Below are positions 53,541 through 61,080 of a stretch of DNA of 64,000 nt, piece by piece; position 1 is the first letter of the stretch, and the number at the start of each line of letters is the position of its first letter. The stretch is taken from positions 186,001 through 250,000 of the forward strand of contig AP024710.1 in NCBI GenBank assembly GCA_024363285.1, written 5' to 3'. The translations under genes were made by a program, and so were the position numbers. Below the pieces are notes generated by a model. The model was not told where the DNA came from. It saw only the letters and a list, made by a program, of their open reading frames with translations, and did not search any database. The DNA is from Leptolinea sp. HRD-7. GTDB lineage: Bacteria; Chloroflexota; Anaerolineae; Anaerolineales; Anaerolineaceae.

Positions 53541-54377
53541 TTAGCGGTTACCCGCAGTGCGGCGGCGAACAATGAACTTGTCGCTAACCTTGTTGCGGCG
53601 GGTTTTGTAACCGCGTGTAGGACGGCCCCAGGGGCTCTTGGGACCCGGCATACCGGCAGGCTGACGGCCTTCACCACCACCATGCGGATGGTCGCGCGGA
53701 GACATTGCTGTTCCACGAACTGTGGGGCGGATGCCCATGTGGCGCTTGCGGCCGGCTTTGCCCAGTTTCACATTGCTGTGGTCAACATTACCAACCTGTC
53801 CGATGGTTGCGTAGCATACCTGCAGTACCAGGCGGACTTCGCCGGAGGGCAGGCGGATCTGCGCGTAATCGCCTTCTTTGGCCAGCAACTGAGCGGCTGA
53901 ACCAGCGGAACGGACCAGTTGGCCGCCCTTACCGGGTTTGAGCTCGATGTTGTGTACCATGGTTCCAACCGGAATATTGGAAATGGGCAGGCTGTTGCCG
54001 GTGCGGATTTCCGCCTGCGGGCCGGCGACAATGGTATCGCCAACTTTCAGGCCAAGAGGGGCAACAATGTAACGTTTTTCACCATCAGCGTAAACAATCA
54101 GCGCCAGGCGAGCGGTGCGGTTCGGATCGTATTCGATCGCGGAGACTTTACCGGGGATGGACAGCTTGTTGCGTTTGTAGTCAACCAGGCGGATGTATTG
54201 TTTGTTTCCGCCGCCCTGATGGCGTACGGTAACACGGCCATAGCTGTTGCGGCCGCCGTGACCGAGACGAGCTACGATCAGGGAGCGTTCCGGTTTGCTT
54301 TTGGTGATTTCTTCAAAGGTATACCCGGTCATATTGCGCAGACTGGGTGTTATGGGTTTGTAAACTTTAACAGCCAT
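53541..54377 (-). CDS. rplB: 50S ribosomal protein L2
   Basis: A 278-aa protein needed for subunit joining and peptidyl transfer. [20 protein letters not shown] and the C-terminal block [20 protein letters not shown] with the conserved His are present. Its ATG overlaps the rplW stop by one base (TAATG). Confidence 0.98.
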   Translation of the reverse strand: MAVKVYKPITPSLRNMTGYTFEEITKSKPERSLIVARLGHGGRNSYGRVTVRHQGGGNKQYIRLVDYKRNKLSIPGKVSAIEYDPNRTARLALIVYADGEKRYIVAPLGLKVGDTIVAGPQAEIRTGNSLPISNIPVGTMVHNIELKPGKGGQLVRSAGSAAQLLAKEGDYAQIRLPSGEVRLVLQVCYATIGQVGNVDHSNVKLGKAGRKRHMGIRPTVRGTAMSPRDHPHGGGEGRQPAGMPGPKSPWGRPTRGYKTRRNKVSDKFIVRRRTAGNR

Positions 54378-54679
54378 TACTCCACCCCTTCAAACATAGG
54401 GATTCGGGCATCAGCAGGCAGGGTAACGATGGCTTTCTTGTAGCCGCTGTTGCGTACGGTTAACCGTCGGCTGCGGGCACGACGAGTGCGTTTAGCCGGT
54501 GCGTTAATCACGTTCACCGATAAGACTGTTACATTGAATACTTTTTCTACAGCGTCTTTCACCATGGTTTTGGTAGCATCAGAAGCCACTTCGAACACAT
54601 ACTGGTGAAGCTTGCCAACCTGGTAGTTGGATTTTTCAGTAACAATCGGCCGGCGGAGTACATCATAAATTGTTGTCAT
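54377..54679 (-). CDS. rplW: 50S ribosomal protein L23
   Basis: A 100-aa protein at the tunnel exit that docks trigger factor and the signal recognition particle. The start [17 protein letters not shown] at 54679 is the family start; the open frame above it does not resemble L23. It lies 13 nt after rplD. Confidence 0.96.
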   Translation of the reverse strand: MTTIYDVLRRPIVTEKSNYQVGKLHQYVFEVASDATKTMVKDAVEKVFNVTVLSVNVINAPAKRTRRARSRRLTVRNSGYKKAIVTLPADARIPMFEGVE

Positions 54680-54692
54680 GTCAGCCTCCAAC

Positions 54693-55322
54693 CTAACCCA
54701 GATTTGTGGCAATGACATCCAGGACTGCTTCAGGCAGTACCAGTTTGTCAAAAACCATCAGGTCGCGGATATTGAGGTAACCAGCCATTAAAACTTTGGT
54801 ATCAGGCAGGTTATTAGTAGAACGAAGAACCCACTCAGTAGACTCATTCTTTTCAGAGATCAGCACCAGAGCGCTTGAATCGCCTACAAGATTGTTGAGG
54901 GCAGCGGCCATCAAACGGGTCTTGGGTTCTGCAAGTTTCATTTCGTCTACAACAACGATATTGGATTCGGCCGCTTTGACAGTTAAAGCAGAGCGAATCG
55001 CAGCCCGGCGCATTTTCAACGGCATGGATTGAGTGTACAGATGCGGATGCGGTGTATGAGCGCCGCCGCCGCCTTTCCAGACAGGAGACCGGGATGATCC
55101 CTGACGGGCACGTCCGGTTCCTTTCTGGCGCCACGGTTTCTTTCCGCCACCCGAAACGTCGCTGCGGGTTTTGGTCTGATGAGTGCCAAGTCGGGCATTA
55201 GCCATCTGGCGTTGAAACGCCTGGTGCATTAAATCAAGGTTGATGGGGGCTTCAAAAACCGCGGGCGGCAATTCCACCGTGCGAACTTTTTTACCTTCCA
55301 TGTTCAAAACATCAATTTGCAT
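54693..55322 (-). CDS. rplD: 50S ribosomal protein L4
   Basis: A 209-aa protein that lines the tunnel and, in enterobacteria, represses its own S10 operon. RSDVSGGGKKPWRQKGTGRA is the diagnostic block. Two close ATGs exist (55328 and 55322). GGAG stands 8 nt before the second and only 2-3 nt before the first, so 55322 is chosen; the difference is two residues. Confidence 0.97.
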   Translation of the reverse strand: MQIDVLNMEGKKVRTVELPPAVFEAPINLDLMHQAFQRQMANARLGTHQTKTRSDVSGGGKKPWRQKGTGRARQGSSRSPVWKGGGGAHTPHPHLYTQSMPLKMRRAAIRSALTVKAAESNIVVVDEMKLAEPKTRLMAAALNNLVGDSSALVLISEKNESTEWVLRSTNNLPDTKVLMAGYLNIRDLMVFDKLVLPEAVLDVIATNLG

Positions 55323-55362
55323 AGTCATTACTCCTCGTGCGAGATTTGCAGGCAATCAGCGC

Positions 55363-55992
55363 CTACTGTTTCCTCGCCTCCTTGACCATGACCAGACCGT
55401 TGCGGGAACCCGGAATGGCTCCGCGGACTCCGATCAGATTTCGTTCTACATCCACCAGGACGACTTTTAAGTTCTGCGCAGTGACTCGATCATTGCCCAT
55501 ATGACCGGCACCACGGGCACCTTTATAAACACGGCCTGGTGTGGTTCCTGAACTGCGGGAACCCGGAGCGCGTTCACGATCTGACTGACCGTGTGTAGCG
55601 GGGCCTCCGCGGAAATGGTATCGTTTGACACCACCCTGGAAACCTTTACCTTTGCTGGTACCAATGACATCCACAGTATCACCGGTCGCGAACAGGTCAA
55701 CTTTTACCTGATCACCAACGGAAACGCCGGGATCTTTTACTACGAATTCACGCAGGAATCGCAGTGGGGGAATGTTGCTTTTTTTAAGGTGGCCTAACTC
55801 ACCGCCAGACAACCTTTTCGGCTTTACTTCGTCAAAACCAAGCTGCACAGCCGAGTAACCCTCTTTACCGGGTGTGCGGACCTGGGTAACGAAACATGGC
55901 CCAGCTTCGATGATTGTTACCGGAACAGCCGCGCCGTTCTCATCGAAAATCTGGGTCATGCCGATTTTCTTCCCAATGAGCCCTTTCAACAT
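55363..55992 (-). CDS. rplC: 50S ribosomal protein L3
   Basis: A 209-aa protein near the peptidyl transferase centre. [20 protein letters not shown] at the start, then [20 protein letters not shown] and [19 protein letters not shown] are typical. It opens the S10 cluster here because rpsJ lies 314 bp upstream. Confidence 0.98.
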   Translation of the reverse strand: MLKGLIGKKIGMTQIFDENGAAVPVTIIEAGPCFVTQVRTPGKEGYSAVQLGFDEVKPKRLSGGELGHLKKSNIPPLRFLREFVVKDPGVSVGDQVKVDLFATGDTVDVIGTSKGKGFQGGVKRYHFRGGPATHGQSDRERAPGSRSSGTTPGRVYKGARGAGHMGNDRVTAQNLKVVLVDVERNLIGVRGAIPGSRNGLVMVKEARKQ

Positions 55993-56306
55993 CTCAGTTT
56001 TCTCCTTCGATCTTTATTTCATGACGAGACTGTCAGCCTGGGCCAGGCTGCATCATCTCCGCACGCAGGGCAGTCAGCCTGTTTTCGGCGGCCTGTTTAC
56101 CACCGGAGGAACCTGCTCTTACCTTGCCTTGTACGTTTTAAGCGTACCGAGTATATCACGGTTATGGTTTTTATACCAGATTACCGCGGAAACCCGGGGT
56201 TTTCATTTTGTAAGGTTGGCCTTTACACCACTCTGATCGAAGCGGTTTTTCTTGTCAGATATTCCGCTTCGATCAGTATGGATGGCGAAGAGTTTAAAAA
56301 ACCCGA
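55993..56306 (-). promoter_or_regulatory. 314-bp gap between rpsJ and rplC, with candidate promoter and hairpins
   Basis: No gene is present. In transcription order it holds the 13-bp inverted repeat at 56233-56276. An extended -10 TGATATACT (56150-56158, -35 weak) follows, whose start of transcription would fall near 56143, at a GTACG/CGTAC hairpin (56131-56147). Then comes a small GC hairpin CAGCCTGGGCCAGGCTG (56034-56050) about 40 nt before rplC. The layout fits a terminator or attenuator after rpsJ and a separate promoter with a structured leader for rplC onward. Confidence 0.45.
56233..56276 (-). terminator. Perfect 13-bp inverted repeat after rpsJ
   Basis: CTGATCGAAGCGG (56233-56245) and CCGCTTCGATCAG (56264-56276) are exactly complementary, with an 18-nt spacer. 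The stem starts 30 nt past the rpsJ stop. No U-run follows on the minus strand, so it may be a pause site, RNA processing stem or protein site as well as a terminator. Confidence 0.45.
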
Positions 56307-56618
56307 TTAGATTTTGATTTCGATATCGACGCCAGCGGGCAGATTGAGCCGCATCAGCATATCGATGGTTTTGGAATCAGGTTCCAGCACATCGATCATA
56401 CGATTATGGGTTCGGATCTCAAAGTGCTCGTGGGAATCTTTATCAATAAAGGATGAGCGACGAACAGTGAATCGTTCAACTTTGGTCGGAAGCGGGACAG
56501 GGCCTACTACCTGTGCCCCACTTCGTTCGGCGGTTTCCACAATGCGTTTGGCAGACTGATCCAACACGCGGTGGTCATACGCCTTCAAACGGATACGGAT
56601 TTTTTGTTTTGCCATCAT
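56307..56618 (-). CDS. rpsJ: 30S ribosomal protein S10
   Basis: A 103-aa protein that also works as NusE in antitermination. [20 protein letters not shown] and [20 protein letters not shown] are conserved. Two adjacent ATGs are possible starts (56618 and 56615). It follows tuf by 8 nt, so it belongs to the str transcript rather than leading the S10 cluster. Confidence 0.98.
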   Translation of the reverse strand: MMAKQKIRIRLKAYDHRVLDQSAKRIVETAERSGAQVVGPVPLPTKVERFTVRRSSFIDKDSHEHFEIRTHNRMIDVLEPDSKTIDMLMRLNLPAGVDIEIKI

Positions 56619-56626
56619 GGGACACC

Positions 56627-57829
56627 TTAAGCGATAATCTTAGTGATGACACCCGCGCCGACGGTCAGACCGCCTTCGCGAATGGCGAATTTAGAACCCT
56701 GTTCCAACGCGACCGGAATGATCAGCTCGACTTCCATGTTCACGTTGTCTCCCGGCATAACCATTTCTACGCCATCCGGCAGTTTGATGTTGCCGGTCAC
56801 GTCCATGGTCCGGATGTAGAACTGCGGGCGGTAGCCGCTGAAGAACGCTTTGTGACGGCCGCCTTCTTCTTTCTTCAATACGTACACTTCCGCGTTGAAC
56901 TTGGTGTGCGGGGTGATGCTGCCCGGTTTGGCGATAACCATACCGCGTTCCACGTCATTGCGCTCAATACCGCGCAATAACAGACCCAGGTTGTCTCCAG
57001 CCTGACCTTCGTCCAGCAGCTTGTGGAACATTTCCACACCGGTCACGACCGAGTTCTTGCTCTTTTCCTGCAGACCCACGATTTCAACCGGATCGCCCAC
57101 TTTGATCTTGCCGCGATCCACACGACCGGTCACCACGGTGCCGCGGCCTTTGATCGAGAACACATCTTCCACCGGCATCATGAACGGTTTGTCCAGGGCG
57201 CGCTCAGGTGTGGGAATGTACTCGTCAACTACGCGCAGCAGTTCTTTGATACAGGCGTATTCCGGAGCGTTCGGGTCGGTCGAGGGGCTTTCCAGCGCCT
57301 TCAAAGCCGAACCGCGCACGATCGGGGTGGTATCGCCCGGGTATTTGTATTCGTTCAGCATTTCGCGCAGTTCCATTTCAACCAGTTCGAGCAATTCGGG
57401 ATCGCCCATCTGATCGATTTTGTTCAGGAACACCACGATGCTGGGAACTTCCACCTGGTAGGCCAGCAGAACGTGTTCTTTGGTCTGGGGCATCGGGCCG
57501 TCGGGAGCTGCCACTACGAGAATGGCTCCGTCTACCTGCGCCGCACCGGTGATCATGTTTTTGATGTAGTCACGGTGACCCGGCATGTCTACATGGGCAT
57601 AGTGACGCGATTCGGTCTCGTACTCAACATGCGCGATGTTGATCGTAATACCGCGAGCTTTTTCTTCCGGCGCGTTATCGATCTGATCGTACGCGCGGAA
57701 ATCCGCTTTGCCCAGAAAACCACAATACTTGGTAATGGCCGCGGTCAAGGTGGTTTTGCCATGGTCAATGTGACCCATGGTACCAACATTTACATGCGGC
57801 TTCGATCGGTCAAACTTCTGCTTCGCCAT
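56627..57829 (-). CDS. tuf: Elongation factor Tu
   Basis: A 400-aa GTPase that brings aminoacyl-tRNA to the ribosome. G1 is GHIDHGKT (19-26) and G4 is NKID. G3 reads DMPGHRDY (81-88) where the almost universal form is DCPGHADY: the Cys and Ala are changed, while the catalytic His85 is kept. Domains 2 and 3 are complete and end in [11 protein letters not shown]. It is the only tuf in the window, 44 nt after fusA. Confidence 0.98.
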   Translation of the reverse strand: MAKQKFDRSKPHVNVGTMGHIDHGKTTLTAAITKYCGFLGKADFRAYDQIDNAPEEKARGITINIAHVEYETESRHYAHVDMPGHRDYIKNMITGAAQVDGAILVVAAPDGPMPQTKEHVLLAYQVEVPSIVVFLNKIDQMGDPELLELVEMELREMLNEYKYPGDTTPIVRGSALKALESPSTDPNAPEYACIKELLRVVDEYIPTPERALDKPFMMPVEDVFSIKGRGTVVTGRVDRGKIKVGDPVEIVGLQEKSKNSVVTGVEMFHKLLDEGQAGDNLGLLLRGIERNDVERGMVIAKPGSITPHTKFNAEVYVLKKEEGGRHKAFFSGYRPQFYIRTMDVTGNIKLPDGVEMVMPGDNVNMEVELIIPVALEQGSKFAIREGGLTVGAGVITKIIA

Positions 57830-57873
57830 ATGGTACGTTTCTCCTTAATAATTGCAGGTAAATAGTAGTCGGT

Positions 57874-59940
57874 TTATTTCAAAACTTTTTCCGCAACCGA
57901 TTCAGAAACCGGCGCGTAATGATCAAATTCCATGGTGAACACACCACGCCCCTGGGTTGAAGATCGCAGATCCGTAGCATAGCCAAACATTTCTGCCATA
58001 GGCACATGGCAGCGGACTGCCTGAGCATTGCCGGGGCGTACTTCAGTGGATTGAATGATGCCGCGGCGCGAACTAAGCTGACCGAGCACATCACCAAAGA
58101 ACTCTTCCGGAACAACAACTTCAACTTTCATGATAGGCTCAAGAAGGACAGGCGCCCCCTTCTGCATGGCTTCTTTGAAACCCAGAATGGCTGCCATTTT
58201 GAAAGCCATTTCACTGGAGTCGACTTCATGGAAAGAGCCGTCAACCAATTGAATTTTGACATCGGTCACAGGGTAACCGCCGAGAACACCGCTCTCAACA
58301 GCCTCTTTGACGCCTTTTTCAACCGCGGGAATGTATTCTCGCGGAATGGCGCCGCCTGTGATCTTATCTTCAAAAACTATGCCGCTGCCGGTTTCACCCG
58401 GATCCAGTTGGAAGACCACATGACCGTACTGTCCATGACCGCCAGATTGTTTGGCATATTTGTAAGAGTATTTCTGGACAGGTTTAGTGATAGTCTCGTG
58501 GTAGGCAACACGCGGTTTACCAATGTTGGCCTGTACTCTGAACTCTCGCAGAAGTCGATCAACCAGAATATCGAGGTGAAGCTCACCCATACCTTTGATG
58601 ATCGTCTGGCCAGTATCATTATCGGTCATGACAATATATGTAGGATCTTCTTCAGCGAGTTTCTGAAGGGCTTCACCCATCTTCTCCTGGTCAACCGTCG
58701 TCTTCGGTTCAATAGCCACCGAAATTACGGGTTCAGGGAAGGAAATTGATTCCAGTGTAATGGGGTCAGCGGCGTCACAAAGAGTGTCGCCGGTGAAACT
58801 TTCTTTCAGTCCGAGTACGGCGGCAATATCGCCAGCCAGCACTTCCTGAATGTCTTCACGACGATCGGCATACATACGAATAAGGCGGCCGATGCGTTCT
58901 TTCTTTCCTTTAACTGAGTTGTATACCGCAGTACCTGTGGTGATCTTGCCAGAGTAAACACGGAAATAGGAAAGACGGCCCACATAGGGGTCCGTAACGA
59001 TCTTAAATACCAGAGCGCTCATGGGTGCGTCATCTTCAGCCGGGCGTGATATTTCTTCTCCAGCAGCATTGGTGCCTTTTACCGCTGCGATATCCAGTGG
59101 AGAGGGCAGGTAATCGATAACGGCATCCAGTACCTGTTGCACGCCTTTATTCTTCAGAGAAGAACCGGTGAAAACGGCCGTTGCCCGGTTTTCAATAACG
59201 CCTTTTCGTAATCCCGCTTTTAATTCCTCAATAGTCAATTCTTCACCTTCGAGGAATTTGACGGTGAGATCGTCATCCAGTTCAGCGATCTTTTCTACCA
59301 TGAATGCCCGGGCTTCTTCAGCCGCGGCTTTCAGTTCAGCAGGGATTTCAGCGTAGGTTTCCTGTTTACCCAGTTCATCTTCATAATAGATGGCCTTCAT
59401 CGTCAACAGGTCAACTACGCCCTTAAAATTGGATTCTGAACCGATGGGAAGCTGCATCGGGATCGGATTTGCGCCCAATCGTTGGCGGATACTTTCAACC
59501 GTACGCTCAAAGCTCGCGCCGATCCGGTCCATCTTATTGGCAAAACAGATACGCGGAACATTATACCGATCTGCCTGCCGCCATACAGTTTCACTCTGGG
59601 GTTCAACACCCTGAACAGAATCAAAAACAACCACACCACCGTCCAGAACGCGCAAAGAGCGTTGGACTTCAGCCGTGAAGTCGATGTGTCCGGGAGTATC
59701 GATCACGTTGATCTGATATCCCTTCCACTCCGCTGTAACAGCCGCAGATACGATGGTAATGCCCCGTTCGCGTTCCTGGACCATCCAGTCGGTGACAGTA
59801 TTGCCTTCATCGACATTACCCAACCGGTACGTTTTACCCGTATAGAACAGGATCCGTTCGGTTGTGGTGGTCTTTCCGGCATCAATATGAGCGATAATGC
59901 CGATGTTACGGTATCGCTCCAGGGGAAAATTACGCGCCAT
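57874..59940 (-). CDS. fusA: Elongation factor G
   Basis: A 688-aa canonical translocation GTPase. G1 is AHIDAGKT (17-24), G3 is DTPGHIDF (81-88) with the catalytic His85, G4 is NKMDRIG. Domain IV has [18 protein letters not shown]. Unlike the EF-G2 at 5.4-7.5 kb it retains all catalytic residues. It lies between rpsG (45 nt) and tuf (44 nt), as in the classical str operon. Confidence 0.98.
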   Translation of the reverse strand: MARNFPLERYRNIGIIAHIDAGKTTTTERILFYTGKTYRLGNVDEGNTVTDWMVQERERGITIVSAAVTAEWKGYQINVIDTPGHIDFTAEVQRSLRVLDGGVVVFDSVQGVEPQSETVWRQADRYNVPRICFANKMDRIGASFERTVESIRQRLGANPIPMQLPIGSESNFKGVVDLLTMKAIYYEDELGKQETYAEIPAELKAAAEEARAFMVEKIAELDDDLTVKFLEGEELTIEELKAGLRKGVIENRATAVFTGSSLKNKGVQQVLDAVIDYLPSPLDIAAVKGTNAAGEEISRPAEDDAPMSALVFKIVTDPYVGRLSYFRVYSGKITTGTAVYNSVKGKKERIGRLIRMYADRREDIQEVLAGDIAAVLGLKESFTGDTLCDAADPITLESISFPEPVISVAIEPKTTVDQEKMGEALQKLAEEDPTYIVMTDNDTGQTIIKGMGELHLDILVDRLLREFRVQANIGKPRVAYHETITKPVQKYSYKYAKQSGGHGQYGHVVFQLDPGETGSGIVFEDKITGGAIPREYIPAVEKGVKEAVESGVLGGYPVTDVKIQLVDGSFHEVDSSEMAFKMAAILGFKEAMQKGAPVLLEPIMKVEVVVPEEFFGDVLGQLSSRRGIIQSTEVRPGNAQAVRCHVPMAEMFGYATDLRSSTQGRGVFTMEFDHYAPVSESVAEKVLK

Positions 59941-59985
59941 TCAATATCCTACACTTAATAAGAGTCAAATACGATTTCCGTGAGA

Positions 59986-60456
59986 TCAGGCGCGATAGTG
60001 TGAAAAAGCGCGGTTGGCTTCAGCCATTTTGTGGGTTTCTTCGCGCTTGCGCACGGCAGTACCCTGGTTGTTGGCTGCATCCAGAATCTCAGCGGAGAGT
60101 TTTTCAGCAAACGATTTACCGGTCCGGGCTTTGGATGCGTCAATAATCCAACGCATGGCAAGTGTCATGCGGCGGGATGTCGGAACTTCCATAGGAACCT
60201 GGTAGGTAGCACCACCAACACGGCGGGGGCGGACTTCCATGATGGGACCGACATTTTTGAGCGCAAGATCATACACTTCGATCGGGTTTTTGCCGGTCTT
60301 TTCCTGGACGATGTCCATCGCATCGTAGATCAAGGATTCAGCGGTGCTTTTCTTTCCACGGCGCATTACGCGGTGGATGAGTAACTGCAATGGAACGCTA
60401 GAGTACTTGCGATCCGGATTAACTTCACGTGCTTCAGGTTTATTGCGTCGAGACAT
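59986..60456 (-). CDS. rpsG: 30S ribosomal protein S7
   Basis: A 156-aa head protein that starts assembly of the 3' domain. MSRRNKPEAREVNPDRKYSS, YDLALKNVGPIMEVRPRRVG and GATYQVPMEVPTSRRMTLAM are conserved. In other bacteria it represses the str operon. It lies 32 nt after rpsL. Confidence 0.98.
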   Translation of the reverse strand: MSRRNKPEAREVNPDRKYSSVPLQLLIHRVMRRGKKSTAESLIYDAMDIVQEKTGKNPIEVYDLALKNVGPIMEVRPRRVGGATYQVPMEVPTSRRMTLAMRWIIDASKARTGKSFAEKLSAEILDAANNQGTAVRKREETHKMAEANRAFSHYRA

Positions 60457-60488
60457 ACCACTCTCTCCGGTTAGTATCTAAATTCGGG

Positions 60489-60902
60489 TTATTTCGGCTG
60501 TTTGGCGCCGTATTTTGAACGAGCCTGGGCACGCTTGGCAACGCCAGTTGTATCCAGAGTTCCGCGGACGATGTGATAACGCACACCGGGAAGGTCTTTT
60601 ACGCGGCCGCCGCGAACGAGCACAACAGAGTGCTCCTGAAGTTGATGTCCTTCGCCGGGAATGTACGCGGTCACTTCAATACCGTTTGACAACCGAACAC
60701 GGGCAATTTTTCGCAGAGCGGAGTTCGGTTTTTTCGGTGTCATGGTACGAACTACGGTACAGACACCACGTTTCTGAGGAGCGCCAACTTGTTTTTCACG
60801 GCGCTGCTTTACCGTATTCAGGGTGTAGAGCAAAGCAGGGGCTTTGCTTTTAACTTTTTTGGTCTGGCGACCTTTGCGGATCAATTGATTGATGGTAGGC
60901 AC
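60489..60902 (-). CDS. rpsL: 30S ribosomal protein S12
   Basis: A 137-aa decoding-site protein. The start is the GTG at 60902 ([13 protein letters not shown]), which has GGAG 7 nt upstream; the frame above it up to 60974 is leader sequence. The streptomycin-related residues are wild type, with Lys in [13 protein letters not shown] and in [13 protein letters not shown]. It is the first gene of the str cluster. Confidence 0.97.
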   Translation of the reverse strand: MPTINQLIRKGRQTKKVKSKAPALLYTLNTVKQRREKQVGAPQKRGVCTVVRTMTPKKPNSALRKIARVRLSNGIEVTAYIPGEGHQLQEHSVVLVRGGRVKDLPGVRYHIVRGTLDTTGVAKRAQARSKYGAKQPK

Positions 60903-60947
60903 GTCTTCTCTCCAAAAAAAACCATCTCGAATAATTTCTGATTGTTG

Positions 60948-61026
60948 CTCTGTTCTTCCAACAAGCAAGGCCATCTATATACTTGCTGCGATGGCCTCAC
61001 CATGATCATCAGGGTACAGAACAGAG
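60948..61026 (-). promoter_or_regulatory. Structured 5' leader of the str operon
   Basis: The leader has an outer helix CTCTGTTCT (rc of 61018-61026) pairing with AGAACAGAG (rc of 60948-60956), 9 bp. It encloses a hairpin GGCCATC/GATGGCC (60969-60975 with 60990-60996), 7 bp. Downstream, an 8-U run (60914-60921) precedes the rpsL ribosome binding site. Such a fold in the leader of ribosomal genes suggests autoregulation by S7 or S12, but that is inferred. Confidence 0.45.
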
Positions 61027-61051
61027 GACGGAAACAGGGCAACGGAGGGCG

Positions 61052-61080
61052 ATTATAGCACGGGGATGGGTCACCGTCAA
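61052..61080 (-). promoter_or_regulatory. Consensus promoter of the str operon
   Basis: On the minus strand TTGACG (rc of 61075-61080), a 17-nt spacer and TATAAT (rc of 61052-61057), the latter also with the TGn extension (TGCTATAAT). The -35 box contains the TGA stop of rpoB. Transcription should begin near 61045, leaving a leader of about 140 nt before rpsL. Confidence 0.8.

Noticed and set aside
57023..57865. 280-aa open frame on the plus strand, opposite tuf
   Set aside because: It mirrors the codon bias of EF-Tu on the other strand, has no ribosome binding site and shows no recognisable protein pattern.
60903..60974. N-terminal extension of S12 from ATG 60974
   Set aside because: The family start is at GTG 60902 with a well-placed GGAG; the extension falls in the folded leader.
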